The notes beneath the pieces are model-generated. The model did no database searches and was not told the DNA's origin. It worked only from the letters and a program-made list of their open reading frames with translations. From contig NC_091017.1 in NCBI RefSeq assembly GCF_041296385.1, forward strand, positions 8,984,001-9,048,000: a stretch of 64,000 bases of DNA, in the 5' to 3' direction. How positions within the stretch are numbered: position 1 is the stretch's first letter; each line of letters starts with the position of its first letter. The translations under genes were made by a program, and so were the position numbers. Below are positions 45,909-60,420 of the stretch, piece by piece. This DNA comes from Aphelocoma coerulescens. Its lineage: Eukaryota; Chordata; Aves; Passeriformes; Corvidae.

Positions 45909-48900
45909 TCTCTTCACTTTCCTTTTACTCTCCTTTTTCTCTCCACTTTCTTTTTGTTTCTTTACATTGGTCACCTAGCTATCCTTCCTGCACTTTGTCT
46001 TCTTTTAAATAAAACTCTCATGTCCAAGTTGCCATGACATAAAAATGTAAAAATATCCTCAGCCAAAACTTTCACAGTTCTTTCTGTAGGGGCCAATACC
46101 CTGAAGAATTGATGGGGAGGAAGATGGGGGCTGTATACCACAGCTAAGTCTTTTAGAAATAGGTAAAGACAGTGCATATGTACACATATGCTTGATTTAA
46201 TGTAATGTGTGAAAGAGATTCTCTTGGAAGAATTTCTGAAGACAGAAAACAAATTATGTTTGTAAAATATTTAGGTTTACTCTTCTGTTAAAACAATGTC
46301 ATCAGAAAATTAAATTTAAAGCTCACTTCTCTGCTTAGTATTTGTCACTTCCATTATTTGCAATGTTTTTTGTTCCAAAATCAATTATATTTTTCCCATT
46401 TGATGCTACTCTGCACTTCAATTTTCACTCTTTTAGCAGAAATATAGTTACTATTACTTCTAACCAACCATTGTTTAGTGGCTCTATCTTGACTCAAAAA
46501 AAACCCCAAACCATAAAAGTAGTAGTATAGTAAATGAAGACTGACTAAGGTTAAGAAAGTTAAAAAGAATTTTATTTCCTTTCCTTTCTGATACACAGTT
46601 GTGCGCAATCATAAAGAAGTATTAGAAAGCTGGGTAGAAATATTGCTGTAATAAAGATTTAGAACTTTTAGGCAAATTACCTACCATTTTCATGTCCAAA
46701 AAGGGAAGCCTTGAATGATAACAGAAAATAAAAAATAAGACTAAATGGAACAAATCTTCATACCCAACTTCAAACATGGCACATGCAAAGAACTGCATAT
46801 CTTTTTCTGTTCTATCGTACTTATATCCTTCAAAAGTAACTGCTGAAAAATTTGTCCTATATGGGCATATGCTCATATCTACTTAATTTATCTTTCTCCT
46901 CTTCAATTACTTGCAAAATCTGGGTTGAAAGTGCCATCATAATCCATTTATCTAGACACAGTTAAATGATATAACTGAACTTCAAATAAGTGTATTGGAT
47001 ATTGCATGGTCTTGCCCTATAGCAGTGTTCTGCAGATTGGTGAATTTTTTCTTTTTAAGTAGAAAGCAACTATAATTTTTGGCAATAGTAGCAAGTCTTG
47101 ACAACAGATATACTTCAGAACTATACTTACATTAGGATAACATTAGGATAACCTCTTCGTTAATTACTATCTGTTTTGTAAAAATTTCACATAACCAGAA
47201 TATTCTCATCACTTACAAACATGGGACACAGATCTAACTAGACTTACGATCTTTGAAAAAAAATGGAAGTGGGAAAATGTTGGCTTTTTTTCTGGTTATC
47301 CAAATGTTCAGAAATTGATAGATCTGGCTCAATTTTCTTCCCAGCCAAGGTATGATATACCCAATAATGTCATTTTATTTTAACAGAGTTCACAAATGGC
47401 ACACTGTGGCTCTGTATGAATCTTGGCATTCTTGGGTGTTCGGCTTCTGTTCAGAAGATCATTAGTATTTAAAAAAAAAATAATGCAAGATATTTATGTC
47501 ATGCTGGCAAAAGCAAGAACTGAATGGCTCATGAAAGGCTCATGAAAGGCAGCTATTCCCTTCTAGAGGTAGATAAGCTGTAACTGCAGCAGTGCTACAT
47601 GTAAAGGGGAGGTAGATGAAAGTTTTTTATATACAATAAAACAGTCCCTGAAATCTAAATTTTAGTACAATTAAAATCAGGCACAAATTAATGCACACAA
47701 ACCATGCACATACCTGTATGGAAGATTATTCAGGATAGCTTGTGCTGAAGAAAAGTACCGGAAAATGATTCTAACAGAACAATTTCTAGGTCTCATGTAA
47801 TAAAAATTAAACATTGCACAGCAAACTAGTCTTTTAGACAGTCTTTGATTTCCTGTAAATACATGTCCAAATCTTAAAAAATGAACTCCTAATAATAAAG
47901 CAACTTTTAGATTCATCTTGATCTTTTCTGTGTGCTCTTACTTGGAGTGAGAGTGATTGATACTCAAGTTATTTCCTGAAACGTAAATGATTAAGGTAAT
48001 CCCATTAGGAAAGATATGAAATTGTAAATTTCTTATGAAGTAAAAATTATAGTGTAGTCTGATGTCTGGAGAGCCATTTCACAGCTTTGCCAAGAAATAA
48101 TAATAAAAAAAAAATAGATAAGCTAGAATATACATCATGTGGTCCACAGGTCTGTACTTGCTCAAGTAATGCTTGCTGCACTTGACTGTAGGCCAGTGTT
48201 TCATATTTTCAGGAGTTTCTAGATTATCTGCTTGTCCAAATTGCTCCCAAACCTTCAGGAATTTGGAGAGTATTTTTTCTGCATTTTGAATTGGATTTGA
48301 GTCCAAGTCTCACCCAGAAGTCTTTTGATCAGTGTGATGATTTCTCTTTTTTTGATTGGTTTCCTTTTCGTAAAAATATTTTGCACCAGAATTCCTGATC
48401 CCCTTATGGCTGTTGCTTACAAGTGAGTATTGAGCTCCACAGACTTACAGCTAGAAGATACTATTTCACTTCTAGCTTTTATGCTTTCCTTTCACGTCTT
48501 GTCTTCAATGGGAGCCAAGATTATATCCTCTTTATAAAGGTTATCTTCTTAACACATGATTACAGAAATCCATTGTGCTGTTCTCTGATCCAGAACCAGA
48601 TTTTGTAATTATGTAACTGCCCTTTAAATAGATACATTTGTGCATTAGAAGGCAATCCTTTCAGTGGGAGAGAAGCAAACAATGGAAGGGCATAATACTC
48701 TTCATCTGGTACAAAGTGGAAGGAAGAAGGGTGAAGGCAAATATTGAAAGGGAGAAAAAATGTTAAGAGGAGCTAGGTGTCATTTATCAGTAGCTCACTG
48801 CAGGTGAGTGTTGGATGCTGTTTCCCATCTGTTTGGGAACATGGAGAAAGATACCCAGAACAAACCCCTCTGTTTCATATTTGCTACATGGTTATCAGAC

Positions 48901-51900
48901 TTTGTGGCATTTTAAATAGGTGCATAGGAAAGCATCAGCACCTTGCCCTTCACAGACTTCCTTTGCATTTTGCCAGAGGAAAGTAGGTGGGATGTGGGGA
49001 GCCATGGGGTCTACTTGAGACAGACCATAACATCCTGCAGAAGAGATGAGAATAGTACTTTCCAGTGGAGTGTCAAAGACACACTCATGCATTAATGTAA
49101 CAATTTTGATTTTCATTGATTTCCCAGGAAAACTTTCTGATTTTCTTTCTAAGAGCATGAAGCAACCCAAAGGAAGAGACCCTAGCCCTGTGGGGAATGT
49201 TGAGTCTAGTGCAAAGAATTAGGCAGTTGGTTACTGTGAGCTTTTTCTCCCTGAACAGATTGTGCTTATGGTTTTAATTTTCAGTTAGTGAGCAAATTTA
49301 TACTGTTGTAGAGAGATGTTGTTTAGGTTTAGTATTGTTTCTATCCTTTGCTTATCCTAATTACCTTCTATTTTTTAGGGAAATCTGTGATGGGAGACCT
49401 GATACCATGCTCAAGATATGCCTTCTGACAGAACTCTCTCTAATTTGTTGCAGCTTTACAGTTCATTCTCACTGTATTAACTTGGTTTTGTTATTTGCTT
49501 TTCTCTTTCTCTTTCTTAAAATGTAAAACTTGCTGAGATAAACTCTTCTAAAAGTTAATCAGCTGAACTTTGGGGATGCAGTTCTTAAAAGGAAAATGGG
49601 ATTTTGCCCTATAGCTGTGTTTATTTGTCACATCTATTTGTTTATTTACTAAGTCATGGTGCAAGTTTTCTATTCATTTGACATCTACCAATCCAATAAA
49701 GATGGATCAGAGTTCCCTCATGTTTTTTCTTGAACCTGCTTTTGAGCACTAAAGTATGGATCTTGAGTCCAACATTCTGTTATCCTACATGAACATGTTT
49801 TACATTCTCCCAAACCAGCACATTAAAACCAGCTTTGGAACAGAACTGAACTTTTGTTTCTTGCCTTCACAAGTCCTATGGGATGTAATTTTCAGAACCC
49901 CAGTTATCAGATGGTTAATAATAATTGTATGTTTTTTAAAATAGAGATTATAATCTAGGCATTATTAAATTTGTTCTTTACTAACACTTTGCTCTTTATC
50001 TATGTTTTCTTTCTATTTATGGTATTTGCTCATCTAATAAAAGTGTGGAAAAGTCATAATTTTTCATTCTTCTAAGAAGGCTGAACAAATAAAGCTCACA
50101 CTTCACTGTCTTCATGCCTTTTATCAGCAGTAAACCAGTTTTCTCTAGGAGACTGAACTGAAACAAACTTCAGTAGGAGTTTGGCCCTCATATAGAGCTA
50201 AAAATCAAGCCTAATTGTGTCCCAAAGCCTGCAGCAGCAGAGCACCATCAATAAATTTTTACTCTAAGACCTGTTCAAAGCGGTTTACACCAAAATTCCT
50301 ATGTCTGATATATTTCACAATACATAGATAGAAATTTAAAAAAAGGCAAAAAATCCCCTGACAAAAAAACCAATGAAACAAATGAGCAAACAATGGCAAC
50401 AAGATGTACAGTCAAAATTGCAGACATTAAGATTTGAAAGTTAGTAACTTTTCTAAAATACTAGATACATTTTTTCCTTTCTAAGCTAAGCAACTTAGTA
50501 AAACTGAGCATTCGGAAAAGCTTAGTAGCAGGAAAAGATTCTTTATTATTTGAGTTGGCTAACCAAGGTGCATTCTTTTTGTTCATCAGAATTTACAATA
50601 TATGGCAGTGGTCAACAGCAATTTGCCTACGGGATTTGCAATGTGGACATCTTCTCTCTTCCTCTTACTTTCCTATTTTCAAAGTTCAGTTAAATGAAGA
50701 AAATAGATGAAAGTAATCTCTCTGGTGTTTTATCAGTTGCATTTGTGCTCCAGGTTTTTGTTATAAAGATGTTTGATACTTGGATTAATCTGCCTGCCAA
50801 TGCCAAGAACATTTCTTAAAACATTCTTTTAAAAATCTATTTTTGATGATGACAGGTTGATACAGTTTTGGTGATGTTTTCTGATCTAGTTACTGATATG
50901 GTTCTTAAGGCAAACCTTGATAGCCTGCTGAGTTGATTCCTATTTGGTAAATTTTGAATTTAATTCCCATCTTGGATACTGATGATCAAAAAATTGGTCA
51001 AAGTTGCTGTTTCAGATGTTAAAACTGTCTTGACTCATTGAAGATAAGAGTAGTGAACTTGCTGTGCTGAGTTACATACTTCAGTATTTTTCTTACTGGA
51101 AAGCAAAGCTCATTAAATGAATAGTGAAGTTTATTTTAGCAGAAAAACAAGCAGCTCAGCTCTCAGTTTTATATCTCATTTATATCTGAAGGATACTCTC
51201 TTGCACAAATTAGCAATACCTATAGCACTCCATATAACTTTAAAAGTAAATATGCTTGAATATTATGTTTTCTTTTTCACTGCTTTGCCTGTCTACAGAA
51301 TGTAATATTTAACAGAGTATTTAAATTGTTTAGGTCTTGCTCTATAAATCTGCTGTATGCAATTCAGAATAAGGCTGGAAGAACTTTGGCAGGGTTCATC
51401 AAATGAGGTTGAAATGAATTTTTGCCAGCTCTGAAAGAAGATGCTTACTTGCAGTATTTTTCTGTAAGTCTACCATACCCTAGAGCTAACTGCTTGGGCT
51501 GTGAATATGATCTGAAAGTCATGATCACTTTTGGTCTCTTCTGCAGCAAGGATGAGGCAAATGCTGATTCCATTAATTGCCAATACTCAGGTTGCATTTA
51601 TTTAAAGGTGCCAAACACTTAAGGGAAGTGTTGTACTCATTTATTGTATTAACTTGGCCTCAGTGAGACTTTTGGGTTCTTAGTTAATTTCTAATACTAT
51701 TCTGTCTTCTTATTTGTTGGTGAAGATGTGCTGGCTCAGTTAGCAGTTAAAAGAACTTGCTACCAGCTGCAGTTGTCTTCTGTTTCTCTGCTAGAAGTAC
51801 TAAAATATTTTTTCCTGCTTTAAAGATACAGGTATACCAGAGAGAATGTAGCCCTTACTTAGGAATTAAGATAATAGAAAAATAAGAGTTAAAATTAAAG

Positions 51901-54900
51901 ACATGTATTTAAATTGAGTTTGAATTTTTATTTTTTCAGGAGACTGGATTTCTTTTTCTATTCCTTATTGCTTCTCTTACAGAAATTCATAATCACCTGA
52001 ATGGATTCTGTACCTTTTTCTGTCTCATCATCATACACTCTGTTGACATACCATAAAGGCTTCTCTATGTATCTATTTTTGACAAAATATCAGTGTTTAG
52101 ATCAATCTGTTTAAATAGTTCATTACATCCTTCAGTGGCCTTTGTGTTCTCTCTTACTGCAGGAAAATAACTTTGCATATAAAAATTGTAACAGACCTGT
52201 TCTTCCAAAGCATCTTTTAAGCCATAGCTTAGCTATGCAAGGGGAAATATCTTTTCACACTGTGGGTTGTGTTGGACACTGACTTTAAAAGCCTGTTCTG
52301 GGGCCAGGTGCTAAAGCAGTTCCATTGGTCTGTCAGAACAGTTAAGTGACTAATGTTCAACAAATATTTAGGCAACTAATTATTGATATTTGATTATATT
52401 TAAGTTCTTATTCTGCAAGTATATTTGTGAGTAAAAATTTCCATTCTTACAGATTCCTTTTGATTTCCACATTTGTTAATGCACATTCTGGTTTTGCTGT
52501 ATGGCAAAGTTTCTAGAGCAGGCATGAGAATAGCTAGGTAAGAAATGAGAATTTCAAAAGTATTTCTGAGTCAGCTTACAGTTTCTTTTTGGAAACCCTG
52601 CACTAATTGTCTTCTACAGAATTTATTTATTTGGTTTCAGTTTTTCTGTTTCCTCCTTGTGAAGACTGTCAATTATAGAGTAGTAAATAAAAATTTGCGT
52701 TCTTTCCTAAACCTGAAGTTATCATAAGGAAACACTATTTTGCTACATGCTTTTTGGTTTTGTTTGGGTTTTTTTATTATATACATAATTGCTATAACCT
52801 TGATGAATAAATTTTTCTTCAAATAAAAAAAAATGCATCCTTATGTTAAAAACAATAGATATAGTTCTTCAATACCATGTTAACCTGGGTTTAGTGAATT
52901 TTCATGGTACATTTTTCTAAGTCTTGCTTCAGACTGTTGCCATTGATAATTGGAGTGCATACTTATGTTGCATAAGACAATATTTTTACTCCTTTACCTC
53001 TCTTCATTCTCTCTCATTTTAAAAAAGTTCACAGCATCCTTTTATTTCTGTATGTTATACATTTTTCACCATATAGACAGAAAATGGGAGGACAAACTGC
53101 TTAATATTTTAACTACTTAATTTGTTCCAGTGCTCATAATATTTATGTCTGTGATGCTTCTGGATCATAGATGGGTTATTATGTGAGTATTTCTAAGAGA
53201 ATCTCCAAGTTTTAGCCTTTAAAAATCCATTTAATATTTTCAAGTTCAATTCTAAAGTCAGCTCACCATTTGTTAAAGCAGTTCAATTTAAAAAAAAGTT
53301 TGAAATTCAAACCTCTGCACATTGGTTCCACTTCAGTGTGCCAAAGAGACCTAATCTCACAAAAATGCTATTTGATCCCAGGAAGAAAGAAAGATAATGG
53401 ATTGACCCTCCACATGAAACCATAAAACAGAATTCTGGGTTTCTGCCATTCAAGTGAATAGAAACCGGCAGCAATTCTAACACCTTTCCAGTTTCAATTT
53501 TATTGCATCTGCAGGCATCACACTGGAATGGTAAACATTTTAATGGTCAGACTCTGTCCACTTATACCATTACTATTTCCCTATTATCTCCTATTTTTTG
53601 TGTGAAACGGAAGCGAAAAGGTGTCAGATTGTTGCAAATGAAATGAATGGAGATGCCATTTGCATTCATTTCAGTTGAAGCAAATCCCCTTCTTTCCCAT
53701 TTCTTTGTTGTCCTTCAGAGAGATCTCTTACAGCTTCTGAAAATCTGTGAGCCAGGCACTATATTTAGATAATGCTGCTGAAACCCTGTGCATCAGTCTG
53801 TCACCAATGTGATATTGCTAAACCTGTCTCTATAAAGAGTCCATCATTTCTTTTTAAATCTAATTGATTCAGATTAATAGAAAGATTTTCGCTACACATG
53901 CTCTGAAAAGCTTATTTTTTTAAAATAAGGATGACTCTCTAAAGAATCCATAGCACAGAAAACCCATATAAAAGCTGATCAGCTTATATACTTGTACTTT
54001 TTCTTTAAAATAAAGCTTAGCTGAGGCACTGTCCTGTGTTGTCCTTATTAAAGATAAACTTGCATGTTTCCATTTCTTTGGCTGAGATACAAGTTGTGAG
54101 TGTCAAATCATATTTAATTGTTAAGCATGCAATATATAGCATTCTGAATGCACTCTTCCTCGAGGCTGCACTGGTTTTGAAACTTTCCCCTTACTGGGCT
54201 ATCTGTCTCCCATACTAGAACTTTGCTCTATTTTTGCTCCCATGTCCCTCTGAAGTTTGAGCAAGTGAGCAGTTTCTTTAAAACCAGAGTTCTCTGTTGA
54301 GAAAACAAGAGTGTTTGAAGTAAATTGTCATGCCTGAGGATTTCTTGTGTGGAGATACCCCCTTGGCTGGCATGAAAGGAGACTCCAGATATGGCTGATC
54401 TTCAGGCCTACAGGTGAAGGAGAAATAACCAAGAGATTATTGAGATGAGGACATTATAACATTGACTGCATGATCTCAAGAAAAAGTCAGCTAAACTGAG
54501 GAATTAGGTCAGCTAAACTTAGGAATTTTGTATTTAGAGTCAGCACTTTAAGGTCAGATGTTTACTGGGGAAAAGAAGTATGTTTTTCAAACCAATACTG
54601 TTCATTTCCCCAAATAGGTAGCACCTGAAATTACTTGTTGTCCAAGGATATAAAAGGAACATGTGTGATTAAGTGGGAATCTGTAGTCTGTAGTCCTGGT
54701 TCCATAACCATGGCTCCAGGCCTGCTCTGCAGCACTGATTCGCTGCAAAAAAGGAAATAATACTGTTAATTGTAACATGCAAAGAATAACTGAGGATGAA
54801 TTCAGCTGTGTTTACTTTCTTCCCATGGTCCTGTGAAGATGGGGAGACTTAATAGTATTTTCTTCTGTACCACATATAAGAACACAAAAAAAATACTAAT

Positions 54901-55309
54901 CAGAAAAATTCAGTAGAACCATAAAATTAATTAAATTCCAATAGAAACAGCAGTCCCAGAAGATGACATCCAAAATTGCCACAGACCAGTAGTTCGTACA
55001 TTTTCATGTTAACGTGTTTTGACAAATAAAAGTTTTTATAGTTTTCAGACAGAGTTTAAAAATATTTCCAGACAGCTTTATGAAACAGTAGCACATGCCC
55101 CTCTCCAAATAAATTTTTGTCCCTCCATCTGTGATTTCAGAAGGGCTACCACTGCCACTGTGGACCTGAGGGGTGAGACAGTCTTACCTGATTTCACAGA
55201 GACCGACAATCTTAGAGAGCAAGGATTTAGCCAGAAAAAGAGAGTACAGAGAGGAATCTGAGCAGTTTTTCAAAATATTCTAGCTGATGTTCTTTTTTCA
55301 TATGACTTA
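45909..55309. other. Unassigned non-coding sequence
   Basis: The longest stretch without a recognisable element, AT-rich throughout. A small duplication CATTAGGATAA lies at about 47135-47158. At 53460-53870 the sequence is compact, free of simple repeats and contains paired octamer-like sites, raised separately as a possible conserved element. No coding exon is convincing. Confidence 0.5.
54486..54529. repeat. 22-bp tandem duplication
   Basis: GTCAGCTAAACTGAGGAATT and GTCAGCTAAACTTAGGAATT lie 22 bases apart, with one difference over the 20 bases compared. A simple local duplication. Confidence 0.85.
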
Positions 55310-55400
55310 GTTTCAGGTAGCCCTGCAAGGAGCAGGGAGTTGGACTCAGTGCTCTCTATGTGTTCCTTCCAACTTGAGATATTCTTTGGTTCTGTGACCC
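55310..55400 (+). mobile_element. CR1 LINE 3' tail
   Basis: CAAGGAGCAGGGAGTTGGAC, then TTCCTTCCAACTTGAGAT, then ATTCTTTGGTTCTGTGA match the canonical avian CR1 end, including two degenerate terminal octamers (55381-55396). It is on the plus strand with its 3' end at about 55400. Only the last 90 bp are recognisable. Confidence 0.88.
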
Positions 55401-58400
55401 TGTTCTCTTCCTTGCCCAAATCTCCTGGACTGGCTCTGTGCTGGACAACTCCTGGCTCACCGTGCATGGCAGTCTAAGCTCCCATGCATGCACATGGGTA
55501 GCACAGGAAGGAGGGATGGTACCTGCCCTGGGCCTGTACCTGTATGGAAACAGCATGTGCTGGGGAGGCATGAGAGCCTAAGATGGCTATAGGTGCAACT
55601 ACTCCAGAATGAAATTTAACAGTGTATCTAATGCCCTGACTCAGGATAAAATCAAACCACTCTTATGATATGCCTTGATACACAGAGACAGATAATGTAG
55701 CTGTGTGTTCGTAATTACACATACAGCCTGTCTTTTGTACACAAAACTCAGAATATAACGTTTTATGGTATTCTAGAGGCATACATTTTGTACCTTGACA
55801 AAATTCCTGAATCTGTGATAGAAATGAAGGCACAGATCCATGTAAAAGTTTTTAAATACCAGGTTCCAGCCCAGTGATAAGCTCTCCGCATTTCCTTGTG
55901 GTATATATATTAAGCTTTCTGCAAAAGAGAAGCTTTAGAAAAAAATCACATATCAGCCCAAGAAACAGCCTGTATTGTTTCACAAGCATGGAAAAGTCCC
56001 AATTCACAGCAAATTTTATACCATTTGGAAACTAACCATAGTTTCAAGCCAGATTATTCCATCTGAAATCCTCCAAGACTGTTATAGTTCTGATATGAAT
56101 TTGGATTCAAATGTTGTGGCTGGCTCATATGAAATTAAATACAAATATGGATCCAAGCACTCCTAACTCTGCCAGCGTATCCAGATTTGGTTTGAAATAA
56201 CTAGTTCAATCTTTATTCTTAACTTGACCTTTTTTCTTAACCAAAACTTTCTCACATAAGACTAAAAGAGTGTGGTAGAAAAGAATTTTCCAACCACACT
56301 CCATAAAATGTGCTATGAGCTTGTGGTTGCCATTTTTAGATTATATGAACAATTTCTTGCAATTTCATGCAGTTAGAGACACATTTTTAATCAATCAACT
56401 TGCAGAAGGATAACCTTTTTTATGTCACTATGCACTCACTTGGGTTACTAAAAGTGGTTATTTATTAATTTAAGTCTGCAATTATTACTCTCAAAATAAA
56501 ACATATAGGGTTTCTCCTCTTCAGCCTTTACAGGAGGAACATCCAAAAGAGCATACTGGGAGTGGTGAATAACTTAAAAATTGGTCCTCCAAAGAAGTTC
56601 ATGTGTACATACCTTTTGGATGGTGAAAATATTTTTTCTCCTTGTTCCCTAGTGATTGCAGAGGATTTGCTATCCACCCAGACTACATATTCAGGTTCTG
56701 ATAAATTAGATCATGTTAAATCTCCACCAGATTTCTCTGATGTTTATGGACATTTTTCTATATTCCTTTTCCTATTGTTTCCAAGCATTTTTGCCCTTTC
56801 TTAAGTGAGAAGTTGTCACTATCCATGTTAGATGAGTTGCCTATCTGTGGTGGAATCCTCAAGCTGGCTCATGGCTAAACATCCTTATGCTGAAGGTTTA
56901 TAAATAATTTTCATCCCATCTACAGTCCCCCTCCAATTTTTATTTTTGTTTTGCTTTTGATGAGCCAAGGTGGTATAGTTGTGCTGATTACAAGGTAGGA
57001 AATTACTGTCACAAGATGTGGTACAGGTATTGATGTAGCAAAGGAGCAGAAAAATTCAGTTTTATGTTCATCATAGGTTTCCAAATACAACTCTTTCAAT
57101 GCAATGTCTAGCTCCAGAAGTAATTAGTGTCTTTGCAGTCATGCAAAAAAAAAGTCATGAAGGAGCTCTTTGGAAACATCAACAAAGCCTCCCCATTATC
57201 TTCCTTCGTCCTTCCTAAATCCATAGGTAGGAAATTAAATTCTGTCTTTTCAGACTGTTGTCCTAATAGTTTTTTTGTTATTTCCTGGTACTTCATCTGC
57301 ACCTATGTCTTTTATTTTACTTAAATTGTAAAGCTTTTACTGTTAAAGTCACTTTCATATTTCCTGCATTTCAGAGCATAAGTGGTGTCTAAGCCTCCAG
57401 TACACTGTCATGATAACAGTAATTAAACAGCAGCAGCACTGAATTGCAGAATAGAGAAAAGGATTTGTGTACTGACTATTGAATGGGAAGGTCAGAACAT
57501 AGAGTTTCTGTTGTACAATGCTCCTGACAGAAGTTCAACATCCAACGTGAGTTTTGGTTTGGTTTTACAAGTTGCAAGGGATGCAACTTTTTATTGGTTT
57601 CCTTCTATGTCACTTTAGAGGCTGTTTCGGGAGTGCAGATGGAGGTTGTAGAAGGAGCAAGAACAGCTTTGAAGAAGCAAGAACAGCACTTTTAGCTTCA
57701 GAAGTAGTGCAGGGACACTTTTCCTGGGCATCTAGAGGTTGCTGTGTGCATATTGTTTCAATCTGTAAAGTTAAAGTTGCAACTGTTAAAAGTTGCTTCG
57801 GGAAAAACAATTAAAAGGAAAGAATCAGCAGGGGCTGTTATTAAACCCTCTATTTTCTTATTCAGGAGTTCAGAATTTTCCCTTTTACAAAGTTTCTTAT
57901 TGTAGCCTATTAAATTGTAGTTTAAACTATCAGCAAAAATGTTACAGAAGTTACTTTCTCCTATACACATAATGCACACGCAGCCTTCTCTCGGAAACCG
58001 GGACTGCAGGGGTTGTGTACAATTTTTGCTCTGTTTGTTGCATAATGCAGAAAATCCTGGTAATCTAAAACCTAAGCACTTTTGTGAACCACCCTTCCTG
58101 GAGAGAAACACTTTATGTGTTTCAGTAATAGGCAGAAAATAAGTTCATAAAGTAACCGAAGGTACAATCGTAATTTCAGAGCAAATCCTGACAAAGGTCC
58201 TGAATAGAGCATTCTGTGCTCTCCAGAAAGTGCCATTTTCCTTACTATCTTGTTTGCACTTACAGTTGCTTTCAGTGTATATGACAATAGGGCCTGCAAT
58301 TGAAAGCAGACGGCAAGACAGGCATGACCAATAACACTTCGCTGCTTTACCGATTCTTTAATAAAGCTGGGAAAATCAATTCCATTTCTAGCTTTTCTCG

Positions 58401-60420
58401 AAGAAGTGTTGCCCAACAAGATAGAGAATGATGAATGCTGATCTCTTAAAACCACTAAAGTATAAAGCGTTACAAAAGGTTTTTTTAATACAACAGTGTG
58501 TTAAAGCGGGCTTCTGTTGATGAATCACAGTGATGTGCCTGTCCAAATGCTTATCTAGAACTGTGAAAAATGAAGTCATTAGTAGAAATAAGATGCAAAT
58601 ATTACTGAATGCTGGAACATTTTTCTTCCCATGTTTCAGGTTGGATTTTCAACTCCCTGTGTGACATTTACATGCACCGAGATGAAAATAAGATGCATAA
58701 ACTTAGTTTCTCCCTGTACCTCAGTAAAAATTAGTGAACCAAGAGAGCTGAAATGCCACATGCTATTAAACCAAAGCTATCTGACAGGATAAATGAAAAA
58801 CCAGGACAGATGTGTATCATATACAAAGCATGAAAAGAACATTGTAGTTACAATCCACAGACCACTTTCTGTCTTTGAACACCTAAGGAGGAAACAAGGA
58901 AACAAAAAGGGAGAGAACTTTCTGCCCCATTGTCAGCCAAAGACTAATATAATAGTATCTCAAAAATGCTGAAGTTAGGATATTAAGATGCAGAATACTA
59001 ATTTGAGGTGTTATGCCCAGATCACAAGCCTGTATTCAAATCCAACTTACAGCCTCAATCTGTCCCTGACATTGTGGTTATTTCAGGATTACTCTTGGGA
59101 TGCAGCTTCTGTTCCTGTTTTAGAGGAAGCAAACTGTTCCTCCCTCCTGGTAGAAGAGGATGGGGAAAAAAAGCTGTGGACTGACTCTACGGAGTTTTCT
59201 TCCTCTTCATTCCTCTGAAGGAGGTTCCCTCCTCAAATGAATCATTTTGCTGTTAACTGTCCTCTGAGCAGGAGCTATAGACAGGACAGTTTGTCATTGC
59301 CTGGAGATACGTGTACCTACAACTGATCAATATAGTCCCCTCTTAAGAATGTTCTTAGGTTATTTTTTCTCTTAGCATTAGTCTGGTTAGAGCTTAATGT
59401 AGTCTGATCTCATCTCAGACCATAGAAATGCATTTATGCCTCCAACTTGCATGAAGCCTTCAGGCATTACAAGCTTCTGGCCAGAACAAAAGCCTGAAGG
59501 GTAGCTGTCACCAGTGCAGATATTATGGGAGTAGCACATTTGTCTTTTGCTTTCCATGTCACCTTCTCGTATGATATCAAATTTTAAGATGGAGTTTTGA
59601 TCTTTTATCCACTGGTTATCTTTTGGTATTTTGGGTTATCAAAAAGTGGTTTATCAAAAGCTTACGGAGAATGGTCTACAACATCCTTGCCAAGCCACTG
59701 CTTTCTTTTGAAGGTTTATTTCATCTGTTTAAGTCTTGATAATGGCCTGGGTATGTACAGAAGGTGTATTTCTTTAATGTGATGTAGCTAAATAACAAGT
59801 TGAACACTAGGATGAGAAGGTATACTAAAAATTGATTCAGATAAATAAGTCCAAAGCAGACAACCAAATGAACACACTTCACAGCACGTTTCTTTGTTCT
59901 GAAACAGGAGAAAATAAAAAGTAGGATAGATGGAAATCAAATTAATATACGTTGCAGGAGGAGATACTCAGGTAACAATATTTGTAATTATAATATTCAT
60001 AAACACAAGTCTGCATATCTAAAAAATAGAAAATAATGCATAAGACTGTTCTTTTTTGTGAGTTTTTTTTGTCTTAGTGGGGGAAAAATATGTACTAGGA
60101 ATTCAGAGACATTAAGATTTTGGTTTTCTTCATTGCAAGTTAATCTAGATATGTCTCTTAGTCATACAATTCATACGCTTCCTATCAGAGTGTAGTGGTT
60201 CTGAACAATGTTTGGGCTAGAGAGGCCCCAGAGCATTGTTTCCCAATATAGGACAGCATGAATGTGACTACATATGTGACTCAGTATGTTTGTATAGTGT
60301 AGTGGGATGGGTTTAGCACTGACAGTTTTGCAGGCACAAAGATGCTTGTGAGCTCTTGAATACCCCTAATTATGTTGAAGACTAGGGTGGGAATTGTAAA
60401 TGTATCATAGGATATAGGGT
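55401..60420. other. Unassigned non-coding sequence
   Basis: AT-rich to average composition, no mobile element recognised until the very end. Around 60395-60416 the phrase TATCATAGGATATAG looks like degraded CR1 tail octamers and probably belongs to the CR1 piece continuing at 61011. Minus-strand frames at 57758-58455 (117 and 127 codons) overlap each other and have no motif. Confidence 0.5.

Noticed and set aside
58072..58455. 127-codon minus-strand frame
   Set aside because: No motif, overlaps another frame of similar length in a different phase, and has no splice or promoter context that stands out.
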